From Candidatus Bathyarchaeota archaeon (GTDB taxonomy: Archaea > Thermoproteota > Bathyarchaeia > Bathyarchaeales > WUQV01): a stretch of DNA of 64,000 bases. Positions 1 through 8,060 of the stretch are shown here, piece after piece. The notes beneath the pieces are model-generated. The model worked only from the letters and a program-made list of their open reading frames with translations, made no database searches and was not told the origin of the DNA. The translations under genes were made by a program, and so were the position numbers. Within the stretch, counting starts at the first letter, position 1, and every line of letters begins with the position of its first letter. Location of the stretch: assembly GCA_021158125.1 (NCBI GenBank), contig JAGGVF010000019.1:1-64000 (forward strand), read 5' to 3'.

Positions 1-840
1 CTAAACTTCAACATAACAATAACGAATGTAGGCGGCAGCGAGGCTGCCAACATACATATAATAGACGATTTGCCCTATAACTTGACGCTCCTAACCTCCA
101 GCATACCTTATGACTCCTATGATCCTTCAACTGGAAGAATAGTATGGAACCTAGCGAATCCTATCGGGTCGGATGAAACTGTTCAGATAAGTCTTACAGT
201 CAACGTGACTGATGTAGAATACGACGGAATACTTGTTTTCAACAATGTATATGTCAATTGGACAGATAGTTCAGGGGAAAATGAATATGGACCAGTTACC
301 GACATACATCCAGTTCAGCTTTTCATAAGGCCCTACGCAGAAGTCTCCAAGTACGGCCCATTGGAGGCTTATAAAAACTCAACAATTACCTACACAATCG
401 AATTATACAATCCGACAGAATCTACACTCACGGAAGTAACGCTGACAGATTACCTACCTGACGGCGTCATCTACAAAAATTCGAGTCCAACAGGAACCTA
501 TAACAGCGCCAGCCACACAGTCACATGGACAAGCATAACTCTAGCGCCAGGACAAGCCATAAACTTCACCGTAGAGGTTTATGTTAATCTCCATGTGCCT
601 ACAGGCGCCCTAATCGTGGATGAGACTATTGCAAGTTGGAGAACAGGCTCTGACCTTGACATTTTAATAACTGAGATTCTTGGACAGCCATCAAAGCCTG
701 TAGGAGGAAAAATAGTAGACAACTACAGCATACAATTTTACACAGTAATAATGGCAATAGCCATAACGGCTGCAGCCATAGGCTTACTGACAAAAATGAG
801 GAAATGTAGACTGTTTGAAGAAGACTGTTTCAGACAGTAA
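1..840 (+). CDS. DUF11-repeat cell-surface protein, C-terminal part
   Basis: The reading frame is open from base 1, so this is the 3' end of a longer gene that starts outside the window. The visible product holds two DUF11-like beta-sandwich repeats. Each has the pattern of a nascent 'tits' repeat: NITITNVG at the very start, then a second copy beginning near base 370 (TITYTIELYNPTES) with DYLPDGV and TVTWTSITLAPGQ. N-x-S/T sequons are frequent, as expected for an archaeal S-layer-associated glycoprotein. Near the C-terminus there is one hydrophobic segment (about FYTVIMAIAITAAAIGLL) followed by a short charged cytoplasmic tail, so the protein is anchored in the membrane with the repeats outside. 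Its exact role is unknown. The gene converges with rtcB, with 2 bases between the stops. Confidence 0.75.
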   Translation, partial: LNFNITITNVGGSEAANIHIIDDLPYNLTLLTSSIPYDSYDPSTGRIVWNLANPIGSDETVQISLTVNVTDVEYDGILVFNNVYVNWTDSSGENEYGPVTDIHPVQLFIRPYAEVSKYGPLEAYKNSTITYTIELYNPTESTLTEVTLTDYLPDGVIYKNSSPTGTYNSASHTVTWTSITLAPGQAINFTVEVYVNLHVPTGALIVDETIASWRTGSDLDILITEILGQPSKPVGGKIVDNYSIQFYTVIMAIAITAAAIGLLTKMRKCRLFEEDCFRQ

Positions 841-842
841 AA

Positions 843-2297
843 CTATCCTTTCACAACTGCCAGCGGAACCATTCTGGCAACTTTTGTTGCAATTCCTACA
901 TTGTGGCTTACTTCAGCTACTCTGTCCACATCTTTGTAGGCTGGATCCGCTTCTTCAGCCAATACGACTTGACTTGCAGCTCTAACGACTATTCCACGTT
1001 TTTCCAGCGTCCTCTTAATGTCTCCTCCGTAGAATCTTCTTTTTGCCGCTGCTCTGCTCATCATTCTTCCGGCTCCATGAGCGGTTGAGCCGAAGGTTAA
1101 TTCCATTGCCTTAGGAGTTCCAACCAGCAGCCACGAGCTTGTTCCCATGCTTCCCGGAATGAGAACTGGTTGACCCACTGCTCTATAATCGGCTGGAATT
1201 TCCATTCTTCCAGGCGGAAAAGCTCTTGTTGCCCCTTTTCTGTGAACCCAAACCTTTCTTGTTTGACCATTTATTTTGTGGGTTTCTATTTTCGCTATGT
1301 TATGGGCAACATCGTAAACGAGTTTTAGATCCATTTCTTCAGCTGGTTTCCTGAACACTTTTTCGAAGCTTTCACGTACCCAGTGCATTATTGCCTGTCG
1401 ATTTGAGAACGCATAGTTTACTGCGCATGCCATGGCTTGGAAGTAGTCTTCGGCTTCTTTGCTGTTTCCCGGTGCACATGCAAGTTCTCTGTCAGGCAAA
1501 GCGATTTTATATTTGTGAACTGCTCGTTCCATGATTCTCAAGTAGTCTGAGCAGATTTGATGCCCAAAGCCGCGTGAACCGCAGTGAATCATAACTGTAA
1601 CTTGGCCTTCATATTCTATCCCGAAAACTTTTGCAACCTTCGGATCATAGATTTTGTCTACTTTTTGTATTTCGAGGAAGTGGTTGCCAGAACCCAGCGT
1701 TCCCACTTGAGTTAAGCCCCTATTTTTCGCTGTTGCAGACACTTTGTCTGGGTTTGCATTTTCCATACATCCTCTTTCCTCGCAGTGTTCAATGTCTTCG
1801 GACCAGCCTAGGCCTTGGTCGATCACCCATTGGACTCCTTCGGTCATTAAGCGTTCAAGTTCATGAACTGTTACGCGGAAGTCTTTTCTCCTACTTCCCA
1901 AACCGCATGGAACATTTGAAAATATGGTGCTTGTTAACTCTTGCAATTTCGGTCTTATCTCATTTTCCGTCATGTTTGTAGTTACAAGACGAACCCCACA
2001 GTTTATGTCGTAGCCTACTCCACCCGGGCTAATTACCCCTTCGTCATAGTCTGTTGCTGCCACTCCACCTATTGGGAAACCGTATCCTTCATGGCCGTCT
2101 GGAAGAGTAACTGCATACTTGTATATTCCAGGCAGATGCGCAACGTTTGCGCATTGTTCAAGCGTTCGGTCAGTTCTCATTTTCTCAAGTAATTCTTCAT
2201 CTGCAATGACTAGGCCTGGAACCCTCATACCAGACTTATACTTTTGAGGTATTCGCCAAAGATATCTGTCAATTCTCTCTAAAGGAACTTGAGGCAA
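843..2297 (-). CDS. rtcB: RNA-splicing ligase RtcB
   Basis: RtcB joins RNA 2',3'-cyclic phosphate (or 3'-phosphate) ends to 5'-OH ends using GTP and Mn2+, chiefly to seal tRNA exons after intron removal. At 484 residues it matches the full archaeal length and carries no intein. The metal ligands expected from the Pyrococcus enzyme can be located: Cys100 in DINCGVRL, His206 in GSGNHFLEI, His238 in IHCGSRG and His332 in AHNIAK. His407 in STAHGAGRMMSR is the guanylated nucleophile. The start is TTG, chosen because an AGAGGTG ribosome site lies 8 bases upstream. The activating partner archease is encoded about 1.6 kb away (3885-4334), with an MBL protein and a HTH regulator between them. Confidence 0.97.
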   Translation of the reverse strand: MPQVPLERIDRYLWRIPQKYKSGMRVPGLVIADEELLEKMRTDRTLEQCANVAHLPGIYKYAVTLPDGHEGYGFPIGGVAATDYDEGVISPGGVGYDINCGVRLVTTNMTENEIRPKLQELTSTIFSNVPCGLGSRRKDFRVTVHELERLMTEGVQWVIDQGLGWSEDIEHCEERGCMENANPDKVSATAKNRGLTQVGTLGSGNHFLEIQKVDKIYDPKVAKVFGIEYEGQVTVMIHCGSRGFGHQICSDYLRIMERAVHKYKIALPDRELACAPGNSKEAEDYFQAMACAVNYAFSNRQAIMHWVRESFEKVFRKPAEEMDLKLVYDVAHNIAKIETHKINGQTRKVWVHRKGATRAFPPGRMEIPADYRAVGQPVLIPGSMGTSSWLLVGTPKAMELTFGSTAHGAGRMMSRAAAKRRFYGGDIKRTLEKRGIVVRAASQVVLAEEADPAYKDVDRVAEVSHNVGIATKVARMVPLAVVKG

Positions 2298-2334
2298 GAT
2301 TATACACCTCTATTCTAGTAACTACGCTGAGTTG

Positions 2335-2342
2335 GATATAAG
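2335..2342 (-). promoter_or_regulatory. TATA box of rtcB
   Basis: On the minus strand CTTATATC lies about 38 bases before the TTG start of rtcB, giving a predicted transcription start near 2310 and a short leader that holds the AGAGGTG site. Called by eye. Confidence 0.45.
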
Positions 2343-2347
2343 CAATA

Positions 2348-2363
2348 TTGGTTTTTAAACCAA
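2348..2363. repeat. 16-bp inverted repeat between MBL gene and rtcB
   Basis: TTGGTTT and AAACCAA flank a 2-base centre. The repeat begins 4 bases after the stop codon of the MBL gene and lies just upstream of the rtcB TATA box. It could be an operator for rtcB or part of the MBL gene's transcript end; the sequence does not decide which. Confidence 0.4.
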
Positions 2364-2367
2364 AGAA

Positions 2368-3282
2368 CTAAGCCATTCCATACTTTTGGAAATAGGCCAC
2401 AAAACCTTGAACGTCCCTCATTAACATTTCATAATTCATTATCGGATGATTCCTGAAATATTTCATCGCCTTCTTTACTGCGGAATCACACTCCACTATT
2501 CTTCGACTTATAACTTCCAAGCTTTCCCCATTTTTCAAGCCTTCCCGAATTATTGAAGCCCAAAGTTTAAGCTGATTTAAATAAGCTTCCAACTTTCCAA
2601 CAGCATTGTTAGCAGCACCAAAATGAGTATAACACAGTTTTTTAGGGGCAAGTTTGATAAGTTTACCTAACGATTCAAGTATTTTGGGCAAAAATAAAAG
2701 CGGCGGAGTTGTAGGCAAAATAACGTCAAGTTTTTCTACGTAAATTCCAGCCGTGTCTCCAGGAAAAAGTATTCCACTTTTCCTATCGTAGTAGCTAACG
2801 TGATGAGATGCATGCCCCAAAGTTTCGATAATCTGAATTTCTATTCCATTGCCTAGATCTATCTGCATATTATCTTCTGCAGCCAATAGACGTGATTCTG
2901 GAACCGGTGATGGTTCACCGTAGATTTCGGCTATTTTCCCCAAAACTTGTTTAGCTTGAACCCAAAGTTTTTCAGGATTTACTAAATGTGGAATTCCCCT
3001 CGGATGAACAACAATTTTGGCGTTAGGCAAATAATGCAGAAGTGTTCCAGCTCCGCCTCCATGGTCTAAATGTATATGAGAAACCATCAAGTAGGCTATA
3101 TCCTCAAAGTCAATGTTTAATTCTTTTAAGCCTTCCAAAAGGTTATTTACAGTTGATGTCGGCCCAGTTTCTATTATGGCAGTTTTCCTTCCCGTAACTA
3201 CGTATGAGGCAATGAAATTTTCGACATTAGCTGGTTTCAGATCTATCATGAAAATATACTCATTAATTTTTTGAGCATCCAT
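2368..3282 (-). CDS. MBL-fold metallohydrolase (glyoxalase II-like)
   Basis: A 304-residue metallo-beta-lactamase-fold hydrolase. The dinuclear metal motif is intact: His69-x-His71-x-Asp73-His74 in SHIHLDHGGG, His157 in ETLGHASHH, Asp176 in FPGDTAG, and a last His in CYTHFGA. The layout resembles glyoxalase II and related thioester or lactone hydrolases; the real substrate cannot be told from the sequence. There is no signal peptide, so it should be cytosolic. It lies upstream of rtcB on the same strand with 70 bases between them. That gap holds an inverted repeat and a TATA box, so the two genes may be transcribed separately. Confidence 0.85.
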   Translation of the reverse strand: MDAQKINEYIFMIDLKPANVENFIASYVVTGRKTAIIETGPTSTVNNLLEGLKELNIDFEDIAYLMVSHIHLDHGGGAGTLLHYLPNAKIVVHPRGIPHLVNPEKLWVQAKQVLGKIAEIYGEPSPVPESRLLAAEDNMQIDLGNGIEIQIIETLGHASHHVSYYDRKSGILFPGDTAGIYVEKLDVILPTTPPLLFLPKILESLGKLIKLAPKKLCYTHFGAANNAVGKLEAYLNQLKLWASIIREGLKNGESLEVISRRIVECDSAVKKAMKYFRNHPIMNYEMLMRDVQGFVAYFQKYGMA

Positions 3283-3413
3283 GCACTTTCACTTCTACTA
3301 GACAGTTGTAGTATGCAGTTAGTATCCCATTTTTATTACTGTTACGTTAAAACTACTTTCAAAAAAGTGTAAGCTAAAATTCTAATCTAACAGTTAAGTT
3401 ATGAGGGGTAAAG

Positions 3414-3884
3414 ATGCTTGTTAGAATAGTTAGAGAGTTAACTCCTGAAGAAGTTTTAAGGAGGATTAAACGTTATGAAAAAGAGTTTGGGATGAATTTT
3501 GATGATTTTGAGGAGCTTTTCCTAAAAAGAAGAATTGATAGGAGTAAAATTGGAGCCTACTTTGATTGGGCCGGACTTATCCACGCCTATCGGGGCTATG
3601 TTGAAGGCGGAGAACTAGACTATATGATTGAAGAACTACGCGAGTTTTCTCCTCAACAAATGCGTTTACTCACCCCGAAAAGAATAGAACTTCTCTACAG
3701 CCTAGTCAGCCTCAGAGTTGAGTCAATAAGTGATTTAGCACGAAAACTAAAAAGAAACGTAAAAAACGTTTATCAAGATTTGAAAATTTTAAAGAAGCTG
3801 GGCTTTGTCGAGTTTAGAAAAAGGGGAAAACGTAACATAGTTCCGGAAACTCTAGTTGAGGAAATAACTTTTCTGATAAGATAG
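3414..3884 (+). CDS. Winged-helix DNA-binding protein (HVO_A0114-like)
   Basis: A 156-residue predicted transcription regulator. The N-terminal 80 residues are helical and charged. From about residue 82 a winged-helix domain follows: LTPKRIELLYSL, then SISDLARKLKRNVKNVYQDL as the helix-turn-helix, then KKLGFVEFRKRGKRNIV as the wing. This layout matches the haloarchaeal HVO_A0114 family of putative DNA-binding proteins; the match is from pattern memory. The N-terminal part resembles an antitoxin-like region but no toxin gene is next to it. The ATG at 3414 follows a GAGGGGTAAAG ribosome site. Its stop abuts the archease stop with no spacing. Targets unknown. Confidence 0.7.
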   Translation: MLVRIVRELTPEEVLRRIKRYEKEFGMNFDDFEELFLKRRIDRSKIGAYFDWAGLIHAYRGYVEGGELDYMIEELREFSPQQMRLLTPKRIELLYSLVSLRVESISDLARKLKRNVKNVYQDLKILKKLGFVEFRKRGKRNIVPETLVEEITFLIR

Positions 3885-4334
3885 TTAGAGGTCGAGTATA
3901 AATTTCACAGTAACTTTTCCGTTTTGTTTAATTATTTCCATTCTGTGGTAGGTAACAGCTTTTATTCCAACTTTCTGCGGATGCTTTTCAGGATTGAAGG
4001 GTTCTCCCCAAACTTTTGCCACAAGTTTGAATCCGTCTTCTGTTTTCTCCAACTTTGTTATCTTAAACTTCGAATATAAGTTGCCAGTCATTTCAAATTT
4101 TACAAGTAGGGCTTCAAGCCAATTATAAAGTAAGGCTTCCTCGTCAAAACCTTCAACTTCAATTTCTTCCTCAATTTTAGGCTCAACCTTCACCGTTTCA
4201 GTCATCGTTTCAAACATGGCTAAGGCAGCATTTTCAAATGCCTCAATCAAGTCTTTACCGTAAGCGGCAACGTATGCGTCTGCAGTATGCTCGAGAAATT
4301 CAAACTTTTTCATAGAACACTCAGCCATAATCAT
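3885..4334 (-). CDS. Archease, RtcB activator
   Basis: Archease speeds guanylation and turnover of RtcB and broadens its nucleotide use. The family signature is clear: FEFLEHTADAYVAAYGKDL at the N-terminus, the AFENAALAMFETMT helix, the LLYNWLEALL segment, and a C-terminal KAVTYHRMEI strand before the acidic end FILDL. Homologues normally begin at the M-K-K-F-E-F methionine (base 4313), so the first 7 residues of this reading frame may not be translated. RtcB and archease are often neighbours in archaea; here they share a 3.5-kb block but not a transcript. The gene diverges from trxB, with an inverted repeat between them. Confidence 0.93.
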   Translation of the reverse strand: MIMAECSMKKFEFLEHTADAYVAAYGKDLIEAFENAALAMFETMTETVKVEPKIEEEIEVEGFDEEALLYNWLEALLVKFEMTGNLYSKFKITKLEKTEDGFKLVAKVWGEPFNPEKHPQKVGIKAVTYHRMEIIKQNGKVTVKFILDL

Positions 4335-4346
4335 TAAGATTAAATC

Positions 4347-4376
4347 AGCTTATTAAGCTTGAATGAAAAATAAGCT
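4347..4376. promoter_or_regulatory. Inverted repeat between archease and trxB
   Basis: AGCTTATT and its exact reverse complement AATAAGCT are spaced by 14 bases in the divergent intergenic region. A further TAAGCT inside makes the nested near-palindrome AGCTTA-T-TAAGCT. The position just upstream of the trxB ribosome site suits a repressor or activator site. Confidence 0.45.
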
Positions 4377-4393
4377 AGTAAGGAGATGCCTCA

Positions 4394-5329
4394 ATGGAAG
4401 AATGGGAACTAATCATAATCGGTGCAGGACCAGCCGGACTAGCCGCCGGAATCTACGCCGGAAGAAGAGAACTAAAAACGTTAATTTTAGAAGAAAAAAT
4501 AGCGGGTGGAACCGCAGCGGATTCACCTCTTATTGAAAATTACCCAGGATTTAGAAGCATAAGCGGAAGAGAACTAATGGACAAAATGCTTGAACACTGC
4601 AAAGATTTCGGCGCCAAAATTCACGAATTAGAAGCAGTTACAGAGCTTAACTTAAAAGAAGAAAACGAAAAAATTGTTAAAACCTCTAAAGCAGCCTATA
4701 AGGCAAAGGCAGTCATAATTGCGACTGGTTCTCACTATCGGGAGTTAGGGGTTCCAGGAGAGAAAGAGTTTAGAGGCAGAGGGGTAAGTTATTGTGCAAC
4801 ATGTGACGGGCCATTTTTCAGAGGCAAGCGAGTAGTCATCATCGGTGGAGGAAACACGGCTGCTGTTTCAGCATTATTCCTTGCTGATATTGCCTCAGAA
4901 GTTAGACTTATCCATAGAAGAGAGCAGTTGAGAGCTGAAGAAGCAATATTTAGGGAACTTCAAAAGAAAGGGGTTCAGTTCATCTGGAACAGTGTCGTAA
5001 AGGAGATTAAAGGCGAAAATCTCGTTAAAAGCGTCGTAGCATATAATAACAAAACTGGAGAAACATTTGAAATAGAAACAGACGGAGTTTTCATAAACAT
5101 AGGTGAAGAACCCAATAGCCAAATAGCCAAAAAAGCCGGAGTTCACGTTGACGAACGCGGCTACATAATAGTTGATAATAGGCAGAGAACAAACATTCCG
5201 GGAGTATACGCAGCCGGAGACGTCGTAAACTGTCCAATTAAGCAGATAGGCGTAGCTATTGGACATGGGATTATAGCCGCCGAAGAAGCTTACGGCTATG
5301 TTAGACGTCCATACTACTATAAGGAGTAA
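4394..5329 (+). CDS. trxB: Thioredoxin reductase
   Basis: A 311-residue FAD/NAD(P)-dependent disulfide reductase that passes electrons from NAD(P)H through FAD to thioredoxin or a glutaredoxin-like protein. Seen in order: the FAD-binding GAGPAGLAAG (residues 10-19), the redox-active Cys134-Ala-Thr-Cys137 in SYCATCDGPFF, the pyridine-nucleotide motif GGGNTA (151-156), an HRREQLRAEE segment that suggests NADPH preference, and the C-terminal FAD motif AAGDVVN. The ATG is supported by a strong AAGGAG 8 bases upstream. A thioredoxin gene is not seen nearby. The divergent archease gene and the inverted repeat at 4347-4376 lie upstream. Confidence 0.96.
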   Translation: MEEWELIIIGAGPAGLAAGIYAGRRELKTLILEEKIAGGTAADSPLIENYPGFRSISGRELMDKMLEHCKDFGAKIHELEAVTELNLKEENEKIVKTSKAAYKAKAVIIATGSHYRELGVPGEKEFRGRGVSYCATCDGPFFRGKRVVIIGGGNTAAVSALFLADIASEVRLIHRREQLRAEEAIFRELQKKGVQFIWNSVVKEIKGENLVKSVVAYNNKTGETFEIETDGVFINIGEEPNSQIAKKAGVHVDERGYIIVDNRQRTNIPGVYAAGDVVNCPIKQIGVAIGHGIIAAEEAYGYVRRPYYYKE

Positions 5330-5343
5330 CAATAAAGGGAGAA

Positions 5344-6390
5344 TTAAAAGTAGCTTGGAAGATTTTCGATAGCTGCGACTGTTATTTTAACTGTATTCTC
5401 AACATCTTTTAAGCTTAGCAAGCTGGCCGGGCTGTGAATGTAACGTGTGGGAATCGAAATTACTCCGGCTGGAACGCCTTCCCGCGTTAGAGCTATCCTC
5501 GCCGCATCAGTTGTGCCGGGTAACCCCGTTTCCAGCTGATATGGTATACCAAGTTTTTCCGCTGTTTCAACCAGTAAACGTAAAACTTTTGGATGCGTAA
5601 TTAAACCGCGGTCAGCAACTGTAAAGGATGGGCCGGCCCCCATTTTTATCGGGGCCTCAACTTCGGTTACTCCCGGAACATCGCCAGCGACAGTAACGTC
5701 AAGCGCCAAGCCTACATCTGGATATATCTCAAACGCAGCAATCGTCGCTCCTCTTAGGCCAACTTCCTCTTGGATTGTTCCAACAGCGTAAACCGTGCAG
5801 TCCACTTCGCTTATTCTGCGCATAGCCTCTATCATAACAGCACATCCAACTCGGTCGTCAAAGGCTTTACCTATAACAGCATCATCTCCAGCCTTTGCGA
5901 ACTTTATGTCAAAACACACTGGATCTCCAACCCTAATGCCCATTTCTTCAGCTTCCTTTTTGCTTGAAGCCCCAACATCGATGAAAAGTTTGTCAGCTTC
6001 AATCACCTTTTTCCTTTCTTCCTCTTTCATTATGTGAGGTGGCTTTGACCCTATAACGCCTGGAACAGGGCCTTTCGAAGTGTAAACAACAACTTTTTGC
6101 GCCATTAGTATTCTGTCGTCTATTCCCCCAATTTTTGTGAAGTAAAGGAAACCTTTCTCTGTTATGTTTTTAACGTAAAGTCCTATTTCATCCATGTGCG
6201 CTGCCAACATGATGCTTGGAGCGTTTTCTGCTTTACCCCTTTTTACGGCTATGACATTCCCAAGTTTATCCTCTCTTAACTCATCGACGTAAGGTCTCAA
6301 CATTTCCTTTATCAAGTCTCTAACTTTGTCTTCCCTTCCAGCAACTCCAGGCGCATTTGAAAGTTTCTCTAAGATATCAATTAATTCCAT
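5344..6390 (-). CDS. M42-family aminopeptidase (deblocking aminopeptidase/TET type)
   Basis: A 348-residue cytosolic metallopeptidase that trims N-terminal residues from short peptides, normally as a dodecameric tetrahedral (TET) particle. Metal-site motifs are visible: AAHMDEIG, GKAFDDRVGC, the catalytic QEEVGLRGA and ALDVTVAGDVPG; the C-terminal RYIHSPASL carries the last His. The start is set at base 6390 (M-E-L-I-D-I-L-E) because GGAGGAGT lies 9 bases upstream there; 17 more codons are open upstream but lack support. Often misnamed endoglucanase or cellulase. The gene converges with trxB with 14 bases between stops. Confidence 0.93.
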   Translation of the reverse strand: MELIDILEKLSNAPGVAGREDKVRDLIKEMLRPYVDELREDKLGNVIAVKRGKAENAPSIMLAAHMDEIGLYVKNITEKGFLYFTKIGGIDDRILMAQKVVVYTSKGPVPGVIGSKPPHIMKEEERKKVIEADKLFIDVGASSKKEAEEMGIRVGDPVCFDIKFAKAGDDAVIGKAFDDRVGCAVMIEAMRRISEVDCTVYAVGTIQEEVGLRGATIAAFEIYPDVGLALDVTVAGDVPGVTEVEAPIKMGAGPSFTVADRGLITHPKVLRLLVETAEKLGIPYQLETGLPGTTDAARIALTREGVPAGVISIPTRYIHSPASLLSLKDVENTVKITVAAIENLPSYF

Positions 6391-6870
6391 TCCAGCATAA
6401 CTCCTCCACATTTTAGTTAAACAAATACCCATAACAAGCATTTATGTGTTAAGCTACAATTTTAACACTAAGATATCTTCCAGTTTTTGTTTGATTCTGG
6501 AATAATTACAAATACTGACATAAAATTAGCAAAAATATCTATGAATAGAGAAGAATCGAAAAATTCCTAAAGCTCTGAAAAGAGGAGATAAATTCGCCTG
6601 CAATGATGACTTAAATAATTTTCCACCTATTTTTGCAAGTTCAAAATAATTAATTCAACATTGGCTCTTCCATTAATTTCCATGTTACTGAAAGTTTTAT
6701 TCAACTCTTCAAACAGGCTCAACACTTAGCTGTTATTTTAGGTAGTCATTAACGTAAAATTTGGAGTTTAAAGTCTAAAGATTTATATCCCACATAAATT
6801 AGAGAATAGAGTGAAGATCTAGGATGGGCCAACATAGGTTAGGGCCTTTTAGGCGTGGTGCGATAAGCGG
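6391..6870. other. Intergenic region, AT-rich, no gene seen
   Basis: About 480 bases between divergent genes. No convincing reading frame or structured RNA is seen. The last 100 bases hold the promoter of the VIT-like gene and a leader with a small hairpin (GCCT-TTT-AGGC, 6844-6854). The function of the long AT-rich part before 6780 is unknown. Confidence 0.5.
6782..6788 (+). promoter_or_regulatory. TATA box of the VIT-like gene
   Basis: TTTATAT with a purine-rich BRE-like stretch in front. It predicts transcription from about 6812 and a leader near 60 bases. Confidence 0.45.
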
Positions 6871-7470
6871 TTGGGTAATCCCTTAAAGAAGATTTCTAAG
6901 AAGATAAGGCTATACCTCAGCATAAGTCGTGCCAGAGGAATAGCTAGAAGATACTTCATACTCAACGGCTTCGACGGAGCCATGACCATATTCGGAATAA
7001 TAATAGCTTCATGGTTCGCACATATTCAGAGGCCGGAAACCATAGTCGTCGCTGGGTTAGGCGCATGCTTCGCCATAGGAATTTCAGGTTTCTTCAGCGC
7101 ATACATGACTGAAAAGGCGGAAAGAGACAGAATGCTTCGAGAACTTGAAAAAGAAAAGAATGGAAAAGTCGACCCTATAAGGTATGAGGCTTCAGAGTTT
7201 GTATCAGTTTACGTAGCCCTAATCAATGGGCTTTCGCCAATACTTACGGCTATGGTGGCACTAGCACCATTCTTCTTGGCTGTCTGGGAAATGCTTCCAA
7301 TAGAAACAGCCTACATTGCATCGTTAACATTGACTTTGGCTTCACTATTCCTGCTTGGGTACTATTTAGGCGTTAGGGCAAGAGGGAACGGGTGGGTATA
7401 CGGAATAAAAATGCTAGCGGTTGGAGCAATAGTAGCCATATTCATATTCCTAATAGAACTACTATTTTAG
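6871..7470 (+). CDS. VIT1/CCC1-like integral membrane protein
   Basis: A 199-residue membrane protein of the VIT/CCC1 superfamily, whose studied members carry Fe2+ or Mn2+. The first helix pair holds FDGAMTIFGIIIASWFA, which corresponds to the family's D-G-x-x-T-x-F motif. The next segment (GISGFFSAYMTEKAERDRML) corresponds to the G-x-x-x-x-x-Y-x-x-x-x-x-E part. A charged cytoplasmic loop (about residues 85-110) and three more helices follow. The start is TTG and the frame is closed by a stop 21 bases upstream, so no longer start is possible. Metal transport is inferred from the family; this short archaeal branch (TIGR00267-like) has, to my knowledge, not been characterised. Confidence 0.75.
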   Translation: MGNPLKKISKKIRLYLSISRARGIARRYFILNGFDGAMTIFGIIIASWFAHIQRPETIVVAGLGACFAIGISGFFSAYMTEKAERDRMLRELEKEKNGKVDPIRYEASEFVSVYVALINGLSPILTAMVALAPFFLAVWEMLPIETAYIASLTLTLASLFLLGYYLGVRARGNGWVYGIKMLAVGAIVAIFIFLIELLF

Positions 7471-7518
7471 AGCCAAAAAGCAAGTTTAACCGCAGTGATT
7501 TAGTAACTGAGAAAATTT

Positions 7519-7596
7519 TGGTGGACCGGGCGGGATTTGAACCCGCGACCTCCGCCTTGCGAAGGCGGCGTTCATACCAAACTGAACTACCGGCCC
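7519..7596 (-). tRNA. tRNA-Ala(CGC)
   Basis: The complete cloverleaf can be drawn. Acceptor GGGCCGG pairs with CCGGTCC and includes the G3-U70 pair that marks alanine tRNAs. The D stem is GTTC/GAAC. The anticodon stem is CCGCC/GGCGG around the loop TTCGCAA, giving anticodon CGC. The T arm is GCGGG-TTCAAAT-CCCGC. The discriminator is A and CCA is encoded (7521-7519). There is no intron. Confidence 0.97.
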
Positions 7597-7663
7597 CGCC
7601 AACCCTAAAAGAGCATGTGAAAATTGACAATTTAAGATTATTCTTTCTAAAACATGCAGGTTG

Positions 7664-7740
7664 TGGGGCCGGGATCGGGATTTGAACCCGAGCACCGGGC
7701 TCCACAGGCCCGTAGGCTACCAGGCTACCTCATCCCGGCC
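7664..7740 (-). tRNA. tRNA-His(GTG)
   Basis: Acceptor GCCGGGA pairs with TCCCGGC. An extra G at -1 (base 7740) sits opposite C73, the identity pair of histidine tRNAs, and here it is encoded. Anticodon stem CGGGC/GCCCG holds the loop CTGTGGA, so the anticodon is GTG. T arm CTCGGG-TTCAAAT-CCCGAT. CCA is encoded. It is 67 bases upstream of tRNA-Ala on the same strand and may share its transcript. Confidence 0.97.
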
Positions 7741-8060
7741 ACTTTTAGAATAGTTCTCGGTTACTTTTTGATTGTGTTCTTGCTTTCTTAAAAATATTAA
7801 GCAGTCCTTTTCGCAGACATACTCAAAGCCGTTTCTTACAACTTTTTTGTCTTTAAGAGCTAAGCGGCCTCCATAACTTTTTGGAAACATTGAATTTCGA
7901 ACCTATCGCCTAGTTTTCAGATAAGCTACTGAACGTCAAAACAGTAATGGCGCCAACTTCTCTTGCAACTTTAGTTGTGGATGGCATTTAGAAGAATAAA
8001 ACTTAAAACATTTGTTGACTAGAGATTTTCAAACATTAACTTCCAAATTGAGGGAACAAA
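7741..8060. other. Intergenic region, no convincing gene
   Basis: About 320 bases. A 57-codon minus-strand frame (7717-7890) runs into tRNA-His and was not accepted as a gene. The end of the region carries the GAGGG ribosome site of the next gene (8050-8054). Nothing else is recognised. Confidence 0.5.

Noticed and set aside
3414-3884. Toxin-antitoxin module
   Set aside because: The N-terminal part is vaguely antitoxin-like but no toxin gene is adjacent.
5344-6390. Cellulase (endoglucanase M) annotation often given to this family
   Set aside because: The metal ligands and layout are those of an M42 aminopeptidase.
6603-6691. Possible C/D box guide RNA (ATGATGA at 6603, CTGA at 6688)
   Set aside because: The boxes are about 80 bases apart with no C' and D' pair between, too far for an archaeal sRNA.
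7717-7890. A 57-codon minus-strand frame with ATG upstream of tRNA-His
   Set aside because: It runs into the tRNA-His gene before stopping, has no ribosome site and no family resemblance.
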